DNA from: an uncultured Synergistaceae bacterium
GTDB taxonomy: Bacteria; Synergistota; Synergistia; Synergistales; Aminiphilaceae
Assembly (NCBI GenBank): GCA_937868015.1
Contig: CALMLW010000071.1
Span: 1-54,681 of the forward strand
DNA length: 54,681 bases
Reading direction: 5' to 3'
Shown piece after piece: positions 17,311 to 25,375 of the stretch. Position 1 is the stretch's first letter. Each line of letters starts with the position of its first letter. The notes under the pieces were generated by a model. That model saw nothing but the letters and a program-made list of their open reading frames with translations. It searched no databases and was not told where the DNA came from. The position numbers were made by a program, and so were the translations under genes.

Positions 17311-17877
17311 CTAGGGCATCTGGCGCTCGATCACCCGCACCAGGTCTTCCACGGCAGTTTTCCCCAATACCCAGGTCTTGCAGACGTTGTCTTTGTCAAT
17401 CAACACCATGTAAGGGACTTCGTCCACCTTGTACTCCAGCGTGGCGGAGCCGTAGTCGTCAATGCAAGCCACCGTCGCTCCCAGCCCTGCCTTGATGGCA
17501 TCCCAAGAGGCGTCCCCGTATTTGGCCCGCATCTGTCCATCGTCGTAAGCGGGGGCGATGGACAGGATCGAAAGGTCCTCCTCCGAGAACCGGGCGCGCA
17601 GCTCGGGTAGAGCCTTGATTTCGTCCAGGCACTCCGGGCAAGTGGCGCTCCAAAACACCAAAAGGGTCAGGGTCCCCGGGGCGAGGTCCCGGATCCGGGC
17701 CGCCCGCTGCTCTTGAGGGAGGAAAAGGCTGGAATTGGGCAGCTTGTCCCCTACCTTCACCGCCATGCCCACGTAGTCCACCCGCTGCTCCGTGGGACAC
17801 ACCCGTTCTAAGGCCCCGGCCTCACCGCTTGCCCCCAGGGCCCAAAGAAAAACCAAAAGTCTCACCATCCACCGCAC
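17311..17877 (-). CDS. Secreted TlpA/thioredoxin-like thiol-disulfide protein
   Basis: A 188 aa protein with an N-terminal signal peptide ([19 protein letters not shown]) and a redoxin domain. [11 protein letters not shown] opens the domain, [19 protein letters not shown] carries the Cys80-x-x-Cys83 active site, and [13 protein letters not shown] carries the cis-proline loop. It has extra cysteines at 27, about 127 and 156. Probably periplasmic or lipid-free secreted. The start is GTG 17877, with ATG 17868 possible. It ends a three-gene run with two unknown proteins upstream; speD follows after 47 bases. Confidence 0.82.
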   Translation of the reverse strand: MRWMVRLLVFLWALGASGEAGALERVCPTEQRVDYVGMAVKVGDKLPNSSLFLPQEQRAARIRDLAPGTLTLLVFWSATCPECLDEIKALPELRARFSEEDLSILSIAPAYDDGQMRAKYGDASWDAIKAGLGATVACIDDYGSATLEYKVDEVPYMVLIDKDNVCKTWVLGKTAVEDLVRVIERQMP

Positions 17878-17925
17878 CGTGCCCCATCCCCTTTCGATTT
17901 TTTTAGCCCCTATACATTGGTGTCG

Positions 17926-18585
17926 CTACCCGTCGCGGCAACAATCGATGAAAGCCTGGACCAATCGGGACAAGCCCTTCTTCGAATTCAACGGCGGGAC
18001 GACATCGCTTCGAAGTCCCACCCCCACGCCCCCCGGCAGGGCCTGGGGGAGGGGAATTCGTCCTTCCCGGCTCCGGGGAGGGAGGGAAGCGCCCTTTTCC
18101 CCTGGGCCCGTGAAGGCCCAAAACATGGACCACAGGGTAAAGGCCTCTTCGATGAGCCGATGGGACATCTCCTCCTGACCCTCGGCCTGGCGCTTGTTGG
18201 CCACTTCGAGGAGGCGCATGGCCGTAGCCAATAGGTGTTTGGAGATGCACCACCCCTCGCCGTAACCCTCGCGCACCACTTGCTTCATGAGATCTCGCCT
18301 TAAGTTTCGAATGTCCGGCAGGGCTTCGACGAAAAAGGGATCTCCGGTGCGGGCGAAGCTACACGCCAGATGCTCCTCAATGGAGATGAGGTTCATCAGG
18401 GCAAAGGAAAGGTCTTCCCCCGAAGAAAGATCGGAAAAACCCTGGGTTCGCAGGGCTTGCTCCAGGCGCTCCTGCCAGATCTTGCCGCCTTCGATCCCCG
18501 AAAGCTCTTCGGAGGCCGGAAGTCCTTCGGAAGGGTGCGGATCCTGTACCGTGGTCGTCATATCTCCTAACCTTTCTGCGTCCAT
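17926..18585 (-). CDS. Conserved-looking helical protein of unknown function
   Basis: A 219 aa soluble protein. The central region (about 55-155) is strongly helical: FALMNLISIEEHLACSFA, IRNLRRDLMKQVV, GWCISKHLLATAMRLLEVAN and AFTLWSMFWAF. The pattern of EEHL, WC, KHLL and FWAF residues has the look of a family core, but I cannot name the family. The C-terminal part (about 165-200) is Pro/Gly-rich. The ATG lies 6 bases after the stop of the upstream membrane-protein gene, so the two are surely co-transcribed. Cys residues in the core, together with its neighbours, hint at thiol or metal chemistry. Confidence 0.78.
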   Translation of the reverse strand: MDAERLGDMTTTVQDPHPSEGLPASEELSGIEGGKIWQERLEQALRTQGFSDLSSGEDLSFALMNLISIEEHLACSFARTGDPFFVEALPDIRNLRRDLMKQVVREGYGEGWCISKHLLATAMRLLEVANKRQAEGQEEMSHRLIEEAFTLWSMFWAFTGPGEKGASLPPRSREGRIPLPQALPGGVGVGLRSDVVPPLNSKKGLSRLVQAFIDCCRDG

Positions 18586-18591
18586 GGTGCG

Positions 18592-19185
18592 TCAGACGCC
18601 TCTCCAGTATCCCACCAAAGCGGGTACCGCACAAACTAAGGCCATGGCCACCGCCGACACCGCCACGGTCTGAAAGGGGAAAAGGGTCCTTCCGAAGGCC
18701 CTCTTCTGGGCCTTGCTCAGCAGGATGGCCACGAAGAGCACCAGGGCGCCGAACCACGCCCAGGCCGCCAGAGGAGAAAAGATCAGAAGAAAAAGAAGCC
18801 GTTGCCAGGTCACCCCGTTGCCAGGAATCATGATCATGTTATTGAAAAACACCATAAGCGCCGTGAAGACCACAGGACGATAGGGGAAACGATAACGGCG
18901 CAGGGCGTAATGCATCCACAGCGCCGCCACTGCCGAAAGCCCCCCCGTCAGCGCCCCCACCACCTCCAATCTCAAACCGAAGTACTTGGCAAGGAGAAGT
19001 CCCACTCCTGCCGTGACAAAACACAGCGGGCAAGAAGCTTCGGCGGCCTTTGCCCCCAGCGCTCCCGCCGCCACCGCCGTCCCCGCACTCCAGGGCACGA
19101 TTCTCCTCATGGATCCTTGCGCTCCCATCTCCTCGAACGAGGCGTCATCTCCCCCCATAGTGAAGGCCTTCACCGCCTTTGTCAT
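18592..19185 (-). CDS. Integral membrane protein with a CPLC motif
   Basis: Up to 197 aa with about five membrane helices. ASCPLCFVTAGVGLLLA places a Cys-Pro-Leu-Cys pair at the mouth of the first helix, a geometry seen in thiol-relay and vitamin K epoxide reductase-like proteins, though the fold is not recognised. The start is uncertain: ATGs at 19185, 19158, 19128 and 19110 are in frame and none has an ideal ribosome binding site; translation from 19110 would begin MRRIVPWSAG. First gene of the cassette with the helical protein and the TlpA-like protein. Confidence 0.75.
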   Translation of the reverse strand: MTKAVKAFTMGGDDASFEEMGAQGSMRRIVPWSAGTAVAAGALGAKAAEASCPLCFVTAGVGLLLAKYFGLRLEVVGALTGGLSAVAALWMHYALRRYRFPYRPVVFTALMVFFNNMIMIPGNGVTWQRLLFLLIFSPLAAWAWFGALVLFVAILLSKAQKRAFGRTLFPFQTVAVSAVAMALVCAVPALVGYWRGV

Positions 19186-19221
19186 CCGCCTACTGGCCTA
19201 ATTTATCCTGAAAGCGCAAGG

Positions 19222-19255
19222 CTAAGACCAGCCTCCCGAGGGGGGCTGGCCTTAG
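19222..19255. repeat. Stable hairpin downstream of the small secreted protein gene
   Basis: CTAAGACCAGCC and GGCTGGCCTTAG pair over 12 positions with one mismatch around a 10-base turn. There is no T tract on either side, so it is a processing or protective hairpin rather than a clear terminator. A further CCCCCG/CGGGGG element lies at about 19271-19281. Confidence 0.5.
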
Positions 19256-19302
19256 GTACTCTCCCTAGCTCCCCGACATTCCCCCGTCGGGGGTATAACA
19301 GA

Positions 19303-19656
19303 TCACTCGAGGTCCGCTGTGGCGTTGGAACCGTCCCAGTGGAGCGTCACCCGGGAGATGTCGCAAAGATTGAGCCCGGTCCACTCCAGGGCGTTGCCGT
19401 CGGTGTCTTCGATGCGCAGATCCCACTGACAATGATCAAAGCCGGAAAACTTGACGGTGACGCTCTCCCCCGACGCCAGAGTGTCCACCCCCAAGATGTC
19501 TTCCTGCCAGTTGTTCTCGCTGGAGGGAGAGCAGTACACCGCATTGATGACCACGCCGGTGTCGTTTACCAACGTAAAATCCTGAGTTCCCGCCCAAGCC
19601 AACCCGGCCCATGCCAATAGGGCCACCAAAACCACTCCACACGCCAACTTCTTCAA
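19303..19656 (-). CDS. Small secreted beta-rich protein
   Basis: A 117 aa protein beginning MKKLACGVVLVALLAWAG, a typical signal peptide, if translation starts at TTG 19656. Here AGGAGG lies 9 bases upstream. The in-frame ATG at 19665 touches that ribosome binding site directly and is therefore unlikely. The mature part (about 95 aa) alternates short strands and turns: FTLVNDTGVVINAVYCSP, WQEDILGVDTLASGESV, WDLRIEDTDGNALEW and LCDISRVTLHWDG, with conserved-looking Trp/Asp/Cys. It belongs to a small secreted family I have no function for. Probably periplasmic. Confidence 0.8.
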   Translation of the reverse strand: MKKLACGVVLVALLAWAGLAWAGTQDFTLVNDTGVVINAVYCSPSSENNWQEDILGVDTLASGESVTVKFSGFDHCQWDLRIEDTDGNALEWTGLNLCDISRVTLHWDGSNATADLE

Positions 19657-19902
19657 CCGCAACATCCTCCTTTTGAGGAAAAAATATGTGACGTCCCGTA
19701 TTATAGCACCCCGGGGCAAAAACGGTGAAGCCCCCCATCGAGATGTCCCCACAGGCCGTCGTTTCCCGGGGGCATAGGAGGCTGACGCGCCTTCGATGGT
19801 CTCTCCGGGCTCCTTCATTTCTATGATTCGCGCCCCCCTAGTCGTGGGTCCCCTCTTCTGGACAAATCGCCCTCGCCTCTTCGGGGGGAGGCGCAAGGTA
19901 GA

Positions 19903-21294
19903 TCAGGGCGAAGGGGAGGCCTCGCGGTGCAACAGGGCCACGGATTCCACGTGCGCCGTCTGAGGGAAGAGATCGAAGGGCGTGACACGAGATAGTTTAT
20001 ATCCCTCTTGGCGCAAAACGCCCACGTCTCGGGCAAGGGTGGCGGGGTTGCAGGACACGTAGACCAGGGTCTTTGAGGCCAGGGCCCCTAGGCGATGCAA
20101 CACCTCTTCTTCGCACCCCGTCCGGGGAGGATCCATCACCACCACGTCGGGGCGCTCTCCGGGGTCTGCCAGATAGGCCTTGACGTCGGCGCACACGGTG
20201 CGGACCTGGCGGAACCCCGCCCTCCCCAAGTTGTGGCGCGAGCTTTCCACCGAGGCCACCCAGGACTCCACCGCCGTCACCTCGCCCCCCAGGCGGGCCA
20301 GAAAGGTCGTCAGGCTTCCCACTCCCGCATAGAGCTCCAAGGTGCGGGAGGGGTTGGCGGCTTTCACCAGATCGGCCACGTGGGAGAAGAGCCCCTCGGC
20401 CTGAGTAGGGTTGACCTGGAAAAAGGAGGTCACGTCATAGGTGTAAGAAAAGTCTCCGAGGCGCTCTGAGAGGAACGACTCTCCCCCCACGATCTCCGTC
20501 GTTCCTCCCCAAATGGTATTGCCCGGGGCTCCGTGGATATGCACCGCCAGGGTATATCGTTTGGCGGCGGATCGCACGACGGGAAGGATTTTTTCCCTAA
20601 GCCAGCGCTCTTGCGGCGATGAGAGGGGAGCCCGCACCACCAACACGCACGCCACGTGATCCGTGCGAATTCCCCCCCGTAACACCAGGTGGCGCAGGTC
20701 TCCGGAGTGTTTTTTTTCGTCGTACCCCGTCAGGGCACCTTTTTCCAGCAGGGGGCGCAGGGAGATAAAAAGGCCTTCCAGGCGAGGGTCGACCACCGGA
20801 CATTGGCGAAGGGGTACGATGCGATGGCTTCCTTCACGGTAGAATCCCAGCCGGAGCCCCCCCGAAGGGTGAAAGACGGCGGGGAAGGCCGCCTTGTTCC
20901 GGTATCCCCAGAGGACAGAGCTTGGACGACAGGCTTCAAACCCTGTCTCGGGAACTCCTCCCCCAAGGCGTGTCAGGGCGTCTTGCACCAGGGCGCCCTT
21001 AAGCTCTGTCTGGAGGATCTCGTCCGCATGCTGGATCTGACACCCTCCGCAGGCGCCAAACCAGGGACACGGGGGAGATACTCGCCTAGGATGGGGCCCT
21101 AAGATTTCCTGGAGATGACCCAAGGCGTACTGGCGCTTGGCTTCTACCACTGCCACTCGGACCCGTTCTCCCGGGAGTCCTTGGGGCACAAAGAGCACGA
21201 AGCCTTCGTCGGTGCGGGCAATCCCCTCTCCTCGGCTGTTAATGCCCGATATAGTTACTTCCGCTGCTTCGCCCCGCGCCAAAGGTTTCCCCAT
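19903..21294 (-). CDS. rlmD: 23S rRNA (uracil-1939-C5)-methyltransferase, RumA/RlmD family
   Basis: SAM-dependent RNA m5U methyltransferase (463 aa). It has an N-terminal TRAM domain (AEVTISGINSRGEGIAR), a 4Fe-4S cluster motif CPWFGACGGCQIQHA, the SAM loop LELYAGVGSLTTFLARLGG and MDPPRTGCEEEVLHRL. The catalytic-nucleophile segment is VYVSCNPATLARD. RlmC or TrmA are possible paralogues; TRAM plus the cluster favour RlmD. ATG 21294 has GAGGGG six bases upstream; in-frame ATGs at 21300, 21312 and 21327 are poorer. Confidence 0.9.
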   Translation of the reverse strand: MGKPLARGEAAEVTISGINSRGEGIARTDEGFVLFVPQGLPGERVRVAVVEAKRQYALGHLQEILGPHPRRVSPPCPWFGACGGCQIQHADEILQTELKGALVQDALTRLGGGVPETGFEACRPSSVLWGYRNKAAFPAVFHPSGGLRLGFYREGSHRIVPLRQCPVVDPRLEGLFISLRPLLEKGALTGYDEKKHSGDLRHLVLRGGIRTDHVACVLVVRAPLSSPQERWLREKILPVVRSAAKRYTLAVHIHGAPGNTIWGGTTEIVGGESFLSERLGDFSYTYDVTSFFQVNPTQAEGLFSHVADLVKAANPSRTLELYAGVGSLTTFLARLGGEVTAVESWVASVESSRHNLGRAGFRQVRTVCADVKAYLADPGERPDVVVMDPPRTGCEEEVLHRLGALASKTLVYVSCNPATLARDVGVLRQEGYKLSRVTPFDLFPQTAHVESVALLHREASPSP

Positions 21295-21479
21295 TCCCAT
21301 CCCTCTTCTCATTATTGGATTAGCCATCCCACACCCCGGAGTCCTGGGCCTCCGTCGGACGATTCTAGCATGGCTCCTCTCTTGTGTGCCGAAGATTTTC
21401 CCATCGTCCCCTCGCGCGGACTCCGACGAGGAGGTTTGAGTCGCCAGAAAGAAGTCAAAGGGGTGGTCTCATGTTACAA

Positions 21480-21600
21480 TCAACTTACACCTCCGGACTT
21501 CGCCCCACGCCCCGCCCTAGGTCCACTCCGAAGGTTTTGTGAAGACGGGGCGAAGAGCCAGGGTGGACCGCAGCCTTCGAGGTCCTATGAAGGACTGCCC
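21480..21600 (+). promoter_or_regulatory. alaE leader with crossing helices (pseudoknot-capable)
   Basis: No gene is seen between rlmD and alaE (21295-21767). A -10-like TACAAT lies near 21474. Downstream, CTTCGCCCC (21498-21506) is the exact complement of GGGGCGAAG (21547-21555), while GGTCCAC (21520-21526) is the exact complement of GTGGACC (21563-21569). The two helices cross, giving either an H-type pseudoknot or two exclusive states. A GTCCT/AGGAC hairpin follows at about 21580-21595. I do not recognise a known riboswitch class. Confidence 0.45.
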
Positions 21601-21767
21601 TCGCGATTTTCAAGCTCCGGCGTCCCGGGGCGTCGAAAGTCCTACCGCCGGGCCTCGAGGCGAAAGAGCGATAGAATCGTGCGCCAGACGAGGGGCATTC
21701 TTTGCGTCCTCAGGAAGCTCTCCCCGAGAGGGCGTTTCACCATACCACTCCAAACGAGGTGAGTTCC

Positions 21768-22217
21768 GTGGCGACAGACGAAGGAGAGAGTTCCAGACAC
21801 CGATTATCTCTCGTGCTGGCGGATATCGTGGCCATGATCATTTTTTCCACCGCCCTCTGCATGGTCATCGAGATCTTCATCGCGGGGCTCTCGTTCTGGC
21901 AATCCGTAAGTGCCCGCGTGGCGGCGATTCCTGTAAATCTCGTCACCGGAAGGCCCTACGGGATCTTCCGGGACAAGCTATTCCAGATCCTCCACATCGA
22001 CAGAGTCAATTCATGGAAATTGATTTTGGGGGATACCTTGGCCTTCGTGGCCTTTCAAGTTCCCCTCTACGTCGTCGTCTTGCTCCTGGCGGAGGCCTCG
22101 TGGCGACAGATCGCCATTTCCTCCGCCTCCATCACGTTGATTTTTTCCCTGGCAGGGCGGCCGTACGGCATGTTCCTCGATTTTTGCCGACGAATCGTCT
22201 CGGGATTTGGGAGTTGA
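21768..22217 (+). CDS. alaE: L-alanine exporter, AlaE family
   Basis: A 149 aa inner-membrane protein with four membrane helices, in two repeats. VLADIVAMIIFSTALCMVIE and VAAIPVNLVTGRPYGIFRD match the E. coli AlaE helix 1-2 motif; LILGDTLAFVAFQVPLYV and SLAGRPYGMFLDFCRRI are the second repeat. The start is GTG 21768 because GAGGTGAG precedes it; the in-frame ATG at 21702 has no ribosome binding site. Alanine export suits an amino-acid fermenter. A bidirectional terminator follows. Confidence 0.85.
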   Translation: MATDEGESSRHRLSLVLADIVAMIIFSTALCMVIEIFIAGLSFWQSVSARVAAIPVNLVTGRPYGIFRDKLFQILHIDRVNSWKLILGDTLAFVAFQVPLYVVVLLLAEASWRQIAISSASITLIFSLAGRPYGMFLDFCRRIVSGFGS

Positions 22218-22230
22218 TCGCCCCCACTCC

Positions 22231-22271
22231 GAGACCGCCTAGGATCCCCAGGCCGTCTGTGGGGCGGTCTC
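22231..22271. repeat. Hairpin after alaE
   Basis: GAGACCGCC (22231-22239) and GGCGGTCTC (22263-22271) are perfect complements. It lies just ahead of the stronger terminator and has no T tract itself. Confidence 0.5.
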
Positions 22272-22275
22272 AGAG

Positions 22276-22324
22276 AAAGCGCAAAGCGCGGAACCGGCAG
22301 AGGGGTCCCGCGCTTTGCGCTTTT
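22276..22324 (+). terminator. Bidirectional terminator between alaE and korC
   Basis: AAAGCGCAAAGCGCGG and CCGCGCTTTGCGCTTT form a perfect 16-bp stem with a 16-base loop, followed by TTTT on the plus strand and by a TTTC run on the minus strand. It serves the convergent alaE and kor transcripts. Confidence 0.9.
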
Positions 22325-22336
22325 AACAAATCCAGA

Positions 22337-22882
22337 CTACTTCACCAAGGCGTACCCTTCGTCAAAGGCCCGGCCGTTCAGCTCCTCCGTTCCCTTGGGT
22401 ACCCGGGCGAGGATGGCTTTACGGATGGATTCGGGCTTCATGATGCCCTTTTTCTCCAACGCCCCGGCGGCGGCCCCCAGGGCTACCATGTTCACCACGA
22501 TCTCTTTCCCGATCTTCTCCCGAGCCGTACGAACGATGGGAAGGTGAAACACATCGGCGTCCACATCGGGGATCTCTTCGATGAAGAAGTCATCGATGAT
22601 TACCACGCTGCCGGGCTTGCTGTCTTTGACGTATTCGTCGCAGGACTTTTGGGTGAGGATCACCTGCAGGTCCAGGGCCGTGGCCTTGGGGTAGTCGATG
22701 GAGCCCTTGGAAATAACTACTTCAGATTTGGATGACCCCCCCCGGGCCTCTGGGCCGTAAGACTGGCTCTGGACCGCCGCCAGCCCTTCGTGTAGTACCG
22801 CCGCTTCTCCCAGGATCACCGCTGCCAAAATGACCCCCTGACCGCCGGACCCTGCCAGACGGATTTCGTAACGATCGCTCAT
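22337..22882 (-). CDS. korC: 2-oxoacid:ferredoxin oxidoreductase, gamma subunit
   Basis: Gamma subunit (181 aa) of a four-subunit oxidoreductase that decarboxylates a 2-oxoacid to acyl-CoA with ferredoxin as acceptor. AGSGGQGVILAAVILGEAA at the start and QSQSYGPEARGGSSKSEVVIS are the family signatures. It is the last gene of korDABC and starts 4 bases after the beta stop. The substrate (2-oxoglutarate or a branched/aryl 2-oxoacid) cannot be told from sequence alone; the symbol follows the 2-oxoglutarate enzymes. Confidence 0.92.
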   Translation of the reverse strand: MSDRYEIRLAGSGGQGVILAAVILGEAAVLHEGLAAVQSQSYGPEARGGSSKSEVVISKGSIDYPKATALDLQVILTQKSCDEYVKDSKPGSVVIIDDFFIEEIPDVDADVFHLPIVRTAREKIGKEIVVNMVALGAAAGALEKKGIMKPESIRKAILARVPKGTEELNGRAFDEGYALVK

Positions 22883-22886
22883 GGCC

Positions 22887-23702
22887 CTACCCCCTCACGC
22901 GCTCACAGAGCTTCCGGTACTCGTCCGTGTACTCAGGAATATCCCGATTAACGAACTCTCCAATGACGATCTTACCCTTCAGATCCTCCGGAGACATGGC
23001 ATCGGCCTTGGCTTTGGGCACACTGGCGTCTTTGAAAAATACGAGGTTATCCACGGGCTGACTGCGCTTGTTTTTACGGCCAAACTGGGTGTGACAGTGG
23101 GTCATCACTTCCACCACAGAAAAGCCCTTATGCTGAATGGCCTTTTTGATGTACTGTTCGGCCATGACGGGCTGGGCAATGGTGGCCCGGGCTACGTAAG
23201 AGGCCCCCGCCCCTTCGGCCAGCTTACAGATGTCAAAGGGAGGCTCAATGGCCCCATAGGGGGCGGTGGTGGCTCGGGCTCCCTGAGGGGTTGTGGGGGA
23301 CGCTTGACCTCCGGTCATGCCGTAGATGTTGTTATTCATGATGATGGCGGTGATGCCGATGTTTCGTCGGCAGGCGTGGATGAAGTGGTTCCCCCCGATG
23401 GCGGAACAGTCCCCGTCGCCCATGACGTCGATGACGGTGAGTTCCGGTTTGGCCATTTTGATCCCCGTGGCGTACGCCAAGGATCGCCCGTGGGTGGTGT
23501 GCACCGTGCAGGCATCGATGTAGCCCGGCATGCGGCTGGAGCAACCTATTCCCGAAGCGATGACCGTTTCTTCGGGTTTTTTCTCCAGATCAACCAGGGC
23601 CCGGAGAAGGGCGTGCAGGATGACGCCGTGACCGCAGCCAGGACACCAGATGTGGGGGAAAAATCGCGTACGGAGCCACTTGGATACTTGTTCGCGGGGC
23701 AT
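22887..23702 (-). CDS. korB: 2-oxoacid:ferredoxin oxidoreductase, beta subunit
   Basis: Thiamine-diphosphate-binding subunit (271 aa). FPHIWCPGCGHGVILHALL holds the first cluster-linked cysteines, GIGCSSRMPGYID another, and VIDVMGDGDCSAIGGNHFIH with IIMNNNIYGMTGGQASPTTP is the GDG-x-NN ThDP/Mg motif. It begins 2 bases after korA ends. Together with alpha it forms the catalytic core. Confidence 0.94.
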   Translation of the reverse strand: MPREQVSKWLRTRFFPHIWCPGCGHGVILHALLRALVDLEKKPEETVIASGIGCSSRMPGYIDACTVHTTHGRSLAYATGIKMAKPELTVIDVMGDGDCSAIGGNHFIHACRRNIGITAIIMNNNIYGMTGGQASPTTPQGARATTAPYGAIEPPFDICKLAEGAGASYVARATIAQPVMAEQYIKKAIQHKGFSVVEVMTHCHTQFGRKNKRSQPVDNLVFFKDASVPKAKADAMSPEDLKGKIVIGEFVNRDIPEYTDEYRKLCERVRG

Positions 23703-23704
23703 AG

Positions 23705-24838
23705 CTACGCCACCTCCTCGATCTTCGCAAGAATGGCGGAAGGCTTGAAAAGTTCCCCATTTACCAGGGACTGCCCCAGGACTCGGGCCCTCCCCGCCAC
23801 GGCCCTCTCCACTTCCAGCACCATCTGGCCACAGTTAAGCTCCGGCACCAGAACGCTATGGGCCTTAGCCGCCAAGGCTCCTACTTCCTTGTCCGGGAAG
23901 GGCCACAGGGTGATGGGGCGGAAGAACCCGGCCTTGATGCCCTTTTCGCGAGCTTGGCGCACCGCCCGCAGGGCGCTTCGGGCAGGAGAACCGTAGGCCA
24001 CCACCAAAACCTTGGCGTCCTCCACGGCCTCCGTTTCGTACTTGACGATATCGTCCCGGAAACGGTCGATCTTGCGCATGAGGCGGAGCATCTTTTTTTC
24101 GATGTCTCCGTGGTTATTCGTGGGGAACCCCCAGTCGTTGTGGGTCAACCCCGTGACGTGCCAGCGGTAACCATCGCCGAAAGACGCCATGGGGGGAATG
24201 TCGTCCGCTTCGTCCGCCTTGTAGGGGACGAAGGCGTCCGGGGTGGCATGGGGACGCTTGCGATCCACCAGCATGTAAGACCCGGGCTCGGGTATCACCA
24301 CTTTTTCTCGCATATGCCCCACCACTTCATCGGACATGATGAGAACGGGCTGGCGGAAGCGTTCGGCCATGTTGAAGGCGTCAATGGCGAGCTCGTAGCA
24401 TTCCTGCACCGAAGAGGGGGCGTAGGCGATGGTACCATGGTCGCCGTGGCTTCCCCACCGAGCTTGCATCACATCCTGTTGGGAGACCATGGTGGGAAGC
24501 CCCGTGGAAGGCCCCCCTCTCATGACATCCACCACCACCAGGGGTATTTCCGCCATGTAGGCCAACCCCAAGTTCTCCTGCTTCAGGGAAAATCCCGGCC
24601 CCGAGGTCCCCGTCATGGCTTTATACCCCGCGATGGAAGCGCCAATAGCGGCGGCGATGCCTCCGATTTCGTCTTCCATCTGGATAAACTTCCCCCCTAA
24701 CTTGGGGAGCTCTTCGGCACAGACCTCGGCTATTTCGGTGGATGGAGTAATGGGATAACCACCAAAAAACCTACAGCCCGCCGCAATGGCTCCCTGGGCC
24801 AGGGCCATGTTTCCCTGCCAGAACTCAATTTGAGGCAT
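23705..24838 (-). CDS. korA: 2-oxoacid:ferredoxin oxidoreductase, alpha subunit
   Basis: Pyrimidine-binding alpha subunit (377 aa). It shows AIAAGCRFFGGYPITPSTEI, MEDEIGGIAAAIGASIAGYK and TGTSGPGFSLKQENLGLAYM near the N-terminus, then the transketolase-C-like domain with VVAYGSPARSALRAVRQA. ATG 24838 is preferred over GTG 24847 because GGAG is too close to the latter. It overlaps the korD 3' end by 14 bases. Confidence 0.94.
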   Translation of the reverse strand: MPQIEFWQGNMALAQGAIAAGCRFFGGYPITPSTEIAEVCAEELPKLGGKFIQMEDEIGGIAAAIGASIAGYKAMTGTSGPGFSLKQENLGLAYMAEIPLVVVDVMRGGPSTGLPTMVSQQDVMQARWGSHGDHGTIAYAPSSVQECYELAIDAFNMAERFRQPVLIMSDEVVGHMREKVVIPEPGSYMLVDRKRPHATPDAFVPYKADEADDIPPMASFGDGYRWHVTGLTHNDWGFPTNNHGDIEKKMLRLMRKIDRFRDDIVKYETEAVEDAKVLVVAYGSPARSALRAVRQAREKGIKAGFFRPITLWPFPDKEVGALAAKAHSVLVPELNCGQMVLEVERAVAGRARVLGQSLVNGELFKPSAILAKIEEVA

Positions 24839-25052
24839 GGGGTTCACGCTCCTTCACCGTGATCGCAAGATCGGGACAGATGTTATCGCACTGACGACAG
24901 CCGATACACTCGGCCACTCGGGGGGCTTCGCACTTGGCCCGGTCGTTCAGCTCCAGAACTTTCTTGGGGCATACGGCGATGCATAGGCCGCACCCCTTGC
25001 ACCAACCCTTGTTAATGAGCACATCAAACACTTTGCTCACGAAACGCACCAT
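24825..25052 (-). CDS. korD: 2-oxoacid:ferredoxin oxidoreductase, delta (ferredoxin) subunit
   Basis: A 75 aa 2[4Fe-4S] ferredoxin subunit with CKGCGLCIAVCP and CIGCRQCDNICP, which carries electrons out of the alpha/beta core. The start is uncertain: ATG 25052 touches AAGGAAGG, so GTG 25040, giving MSKVFDVLINKGW, may be the real one. First gene of korDABC. Confidence 0.92.
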   Translation of the reverse strand: MVRFVSKVFDVLINKGWCKGCGLCIAVCPKKVLELNDRAKCEAPRVAECIGCRQCDNICPDLAITVKEREPHASN

Positions 25053-25317
25053 CCTTCCTTAAAATGGCATAAGCCACCACGATCCTGGAAGACCTGAAGA
25101 TCTCAGGAGGACACCCTTCGGAAGCTATTATGACACCAGCGGCGCAAAATCTCAAGGGGTATTTGCACAATACGCATCAAAGCAATAATTGTGCGAAAAC
25201 TAAGAACTATTTTGTCAATTCCTTCCGGGCGTTCCATTGCGCCCCCCGGCCTCGTCCCTTCCCCCAACGTTTCACTACTCCTGGCTTAGATGTTTTAACC
25301 ACCGTGTGGGGCCGTAT
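25053..25317 (-). promoter_or_regulatory. kor promoter region with a GCACAAT/ATTGTGC dyad
   Basis: AT-rich gap upstream of korD. On the minus strand TTGACA (near 25215) is a perfect -35, but the -10 is unclear (CACAAT at 19 bases). Downstream of it GCACAAT (25165-25171) and ATTGTGC (25188-25194) form a perfect 7-bp dyad with 16 bases between, a likely operator for an unknown regulator. No gene is seen here. Confidence 0.5.
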
Positions 25318-25343
25318 AAAAAGGAGGGGTCTCCCCCTCCTTT
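25318..25343 (-). terminator. Terminator of the amino-acid oxidase operon
   Basis: On the minus strand AAAGGAGGGG pairs with CCCCTCCTTT over a short loop and runs into TTTTTAT. It lies 33 bases after the last oxidase gene. Confidence 0.85.
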
Positions 25344-25375
25344 AGGACTCATTACATCCCTTGCCCAGGGCTTTC

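Noticed and set aside
19271-19290. Second CsoR-like site (CCCCCGTCGGGGGTATA)
   Set aside because: Only one arm has the TATA flank, and it lies downstream of a gene, so it is more likely a hairpin than an operator.
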